Below are positions 40,356 to 40,757 of a stretch of 40,757 nt of DNA, in pieces; positions within the stretch are counted from its first letter, which is position 1; each line of letters begins with the position of its first letter. The DNA lies in NCBI GenBank assembly GCA_049287025.1, contig JBAQFA010000066.1, forward strand, positions 1 through 40,757. The letters are read 5' to 3'. Source of the stretch: UBA11710 sp049287025. GTDB lineage: Bacteria; Patescibacteriota; Patescibacteriia; Magasanikbacterales; UBA922. The translations under genes and the position numbers were made by a program. Under the pieces are notes generated by a model. That model searched no databases, was not told where the DNA came from, and was given only the letters and a program-made list of their open reading frames with translations.

Positions 40356-40384
40356 ATTTTACCAAAGATTGATTGTTTTGGCAA
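40356..40384 (-). promoter_or_regulatory. Promoter of aspS
   Basis: On minus: TTGCCA (40379-40384), 17-bp spacer ending in TGG, TAAAAT (40356-40361); start near 40349. Confidence 0.7.
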
Positions 40385-40385
40385 G

Positions 40386-40410
40386 CAAAAAACACACCAA
40401 TTCAGTGTGC
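40386..40410 (-). terminator. Terminator after the rRNA methyltransferase gene
   Basis: Short stem GCACAC.../GTGTG with six T on minus (bases 40387-40392 are A on plus). The adjacent 40420-40446 holds GCCTTTCTGGC words like those at 19473-19524. Confidence 0.6.
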
Positions 40411-40443
40411 TATTTATCAAGCCTTTCTGGCTTTTTAGGCCTT

Positions 40444-40757
40444 TCAATCCTTTTTTAATTTCACCACAAAAAACCCTTCGATTTCTTTACTTGGCATTAT
40501 CCTTAAAGCCTTTTTTATAACTTCTTTATTAATATCTCTATCCTTCCATGATTTAACAATTGTTAATTTATTAACCCCATTCAACTCAATCGGCAACAAC
40601 TCACAATTTGTATTTTGTTCCATGAATTTTGTTATTTGTAGTTCATTCTCTTCTGGCGCAAACGTACAAGTAGAATATACCAAAATTCCACCAGGCTTAA
40701 GCATTTGCCAAGCGGAAAATAATAACTTTCGTTGTACATAAGCCGTATCCTTAATAT
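40444..40757 (-). CDS. RsmB/RsmF-type rRNA (cytosine-C5) methyltransferase, C-terminal fragment
   Basis: The frame is open to the window edge, so the gene starts outside. About 104 residues are visible. WQMLKPGGILVYSTCTFAPE holds the conserved T-C motif of the NOL1/NOP2/Sun family (the cysteine that releases the product), followed by ENELQITKF and the final EGFFVVKLKK typical of these enzymes. The exact target base cannot be assigned. It lies upstream of aspS but is separated by a terminator and a promoter. Confidence 0.88.
   Translation of the reverse strand, partial: IKDTAYVQRKLLFSAWQMLKPGGILVYSTCTFAPEENELQITKFMEQNTNCELLPIELNGVNKLTIVKSWKDRDINKEVIKKALRIMPSKEIEGFFVVKLKKD

Noticed and set aside
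40267..40384. T-box riboswitch in front of aspS
   Set aside because: No AGGGTGG-type T-box sequence or specifier loop is visible; the leader is also too short.

Overview
The window is AT-rich, gene-dense bacterial DNA that reads with the standard bacterial code: TGA is a real stop, for example at 7326-7328 and 9726-9728, so this is not a code-25 lineage. The gene set points to a Candidate Phyla Radiation (Patescibacteria, Parcubacteria-like) genome. It has a DUF5652 membrane protein, a VirB2/TrbC-like pilin segment fused to wall hydrolases, an LCP protein, a short Rel, DprA without other competence genes nearby, and no biosynthetic pathways. Finer placement is not possible from sequence alone. 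No rRNA, CRISPR array, intact transposase or prophage is present.

Layout. 1-1468: end of an HtpX-like protease, a HAD phosphatase, a DUF5652 protein. 1597-3960 (minus): phosphomannomutase followed by three small unknown proteins. 4059-4412: a four-helix-bundle (S23/IVS) protein. 4461-13262: a long plus-strand operon of ClpC, two unknown proteins, a membrane-anchored beta-propeller protein, a DsbA-like thioredoxin and a 957-residue multidomain envelope protein. 13266-16457 (minus): recG, tRNA-Arg, a membrane protein, a broken tRNA-Val copy next to palindromic units, and intact tRNA-Val. 16550-26424 (plus): LCP, der, pth, dprA, a membrane protein, folC, an SPW protein and topA. 26541-26801 (minus): a predicted structured RNA with its own consensus promoter. 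26898-30358: rel on plus, parAB on minus, tRNA-Leu on plus. 30366-31334: a metallophosphoesterase. 31359-40757 (minus): rsmB/F-like end, aspS, winged-helix protein, zincin, GT-C membrane protein, scpA, scpB, D,D-carboxypeptidase, Nudix, DHH and ASCH/DUF3850 proteins.

Themes. (1) Several promoters have near-consensus -35/-10 boxes with 17-bp spacers and place the start of transcription at or within 3 nt of the start codon (recG, LCP, topA, rel, parA), which implies leaderless mRNAs. (2) Spacers are built of tandem 7-9 bp words often arranged as imperfect inverted repeats around terminators. The same kind of repeat has entered the coding regions of recG (twice) and folC, and a different 23-bp repeat sits twice inside a winged-helix gene. 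(3) The ClpC operon ends with a protein joining a pilin-like two-helix segment, a lytic transglycosylase, an SGNH esterase and an M23 fold, which is the best candidate here for an undescribed cell-surface machine. (4) The pseudoknotted minus-strand RNA between topA and rel matches no family I know.
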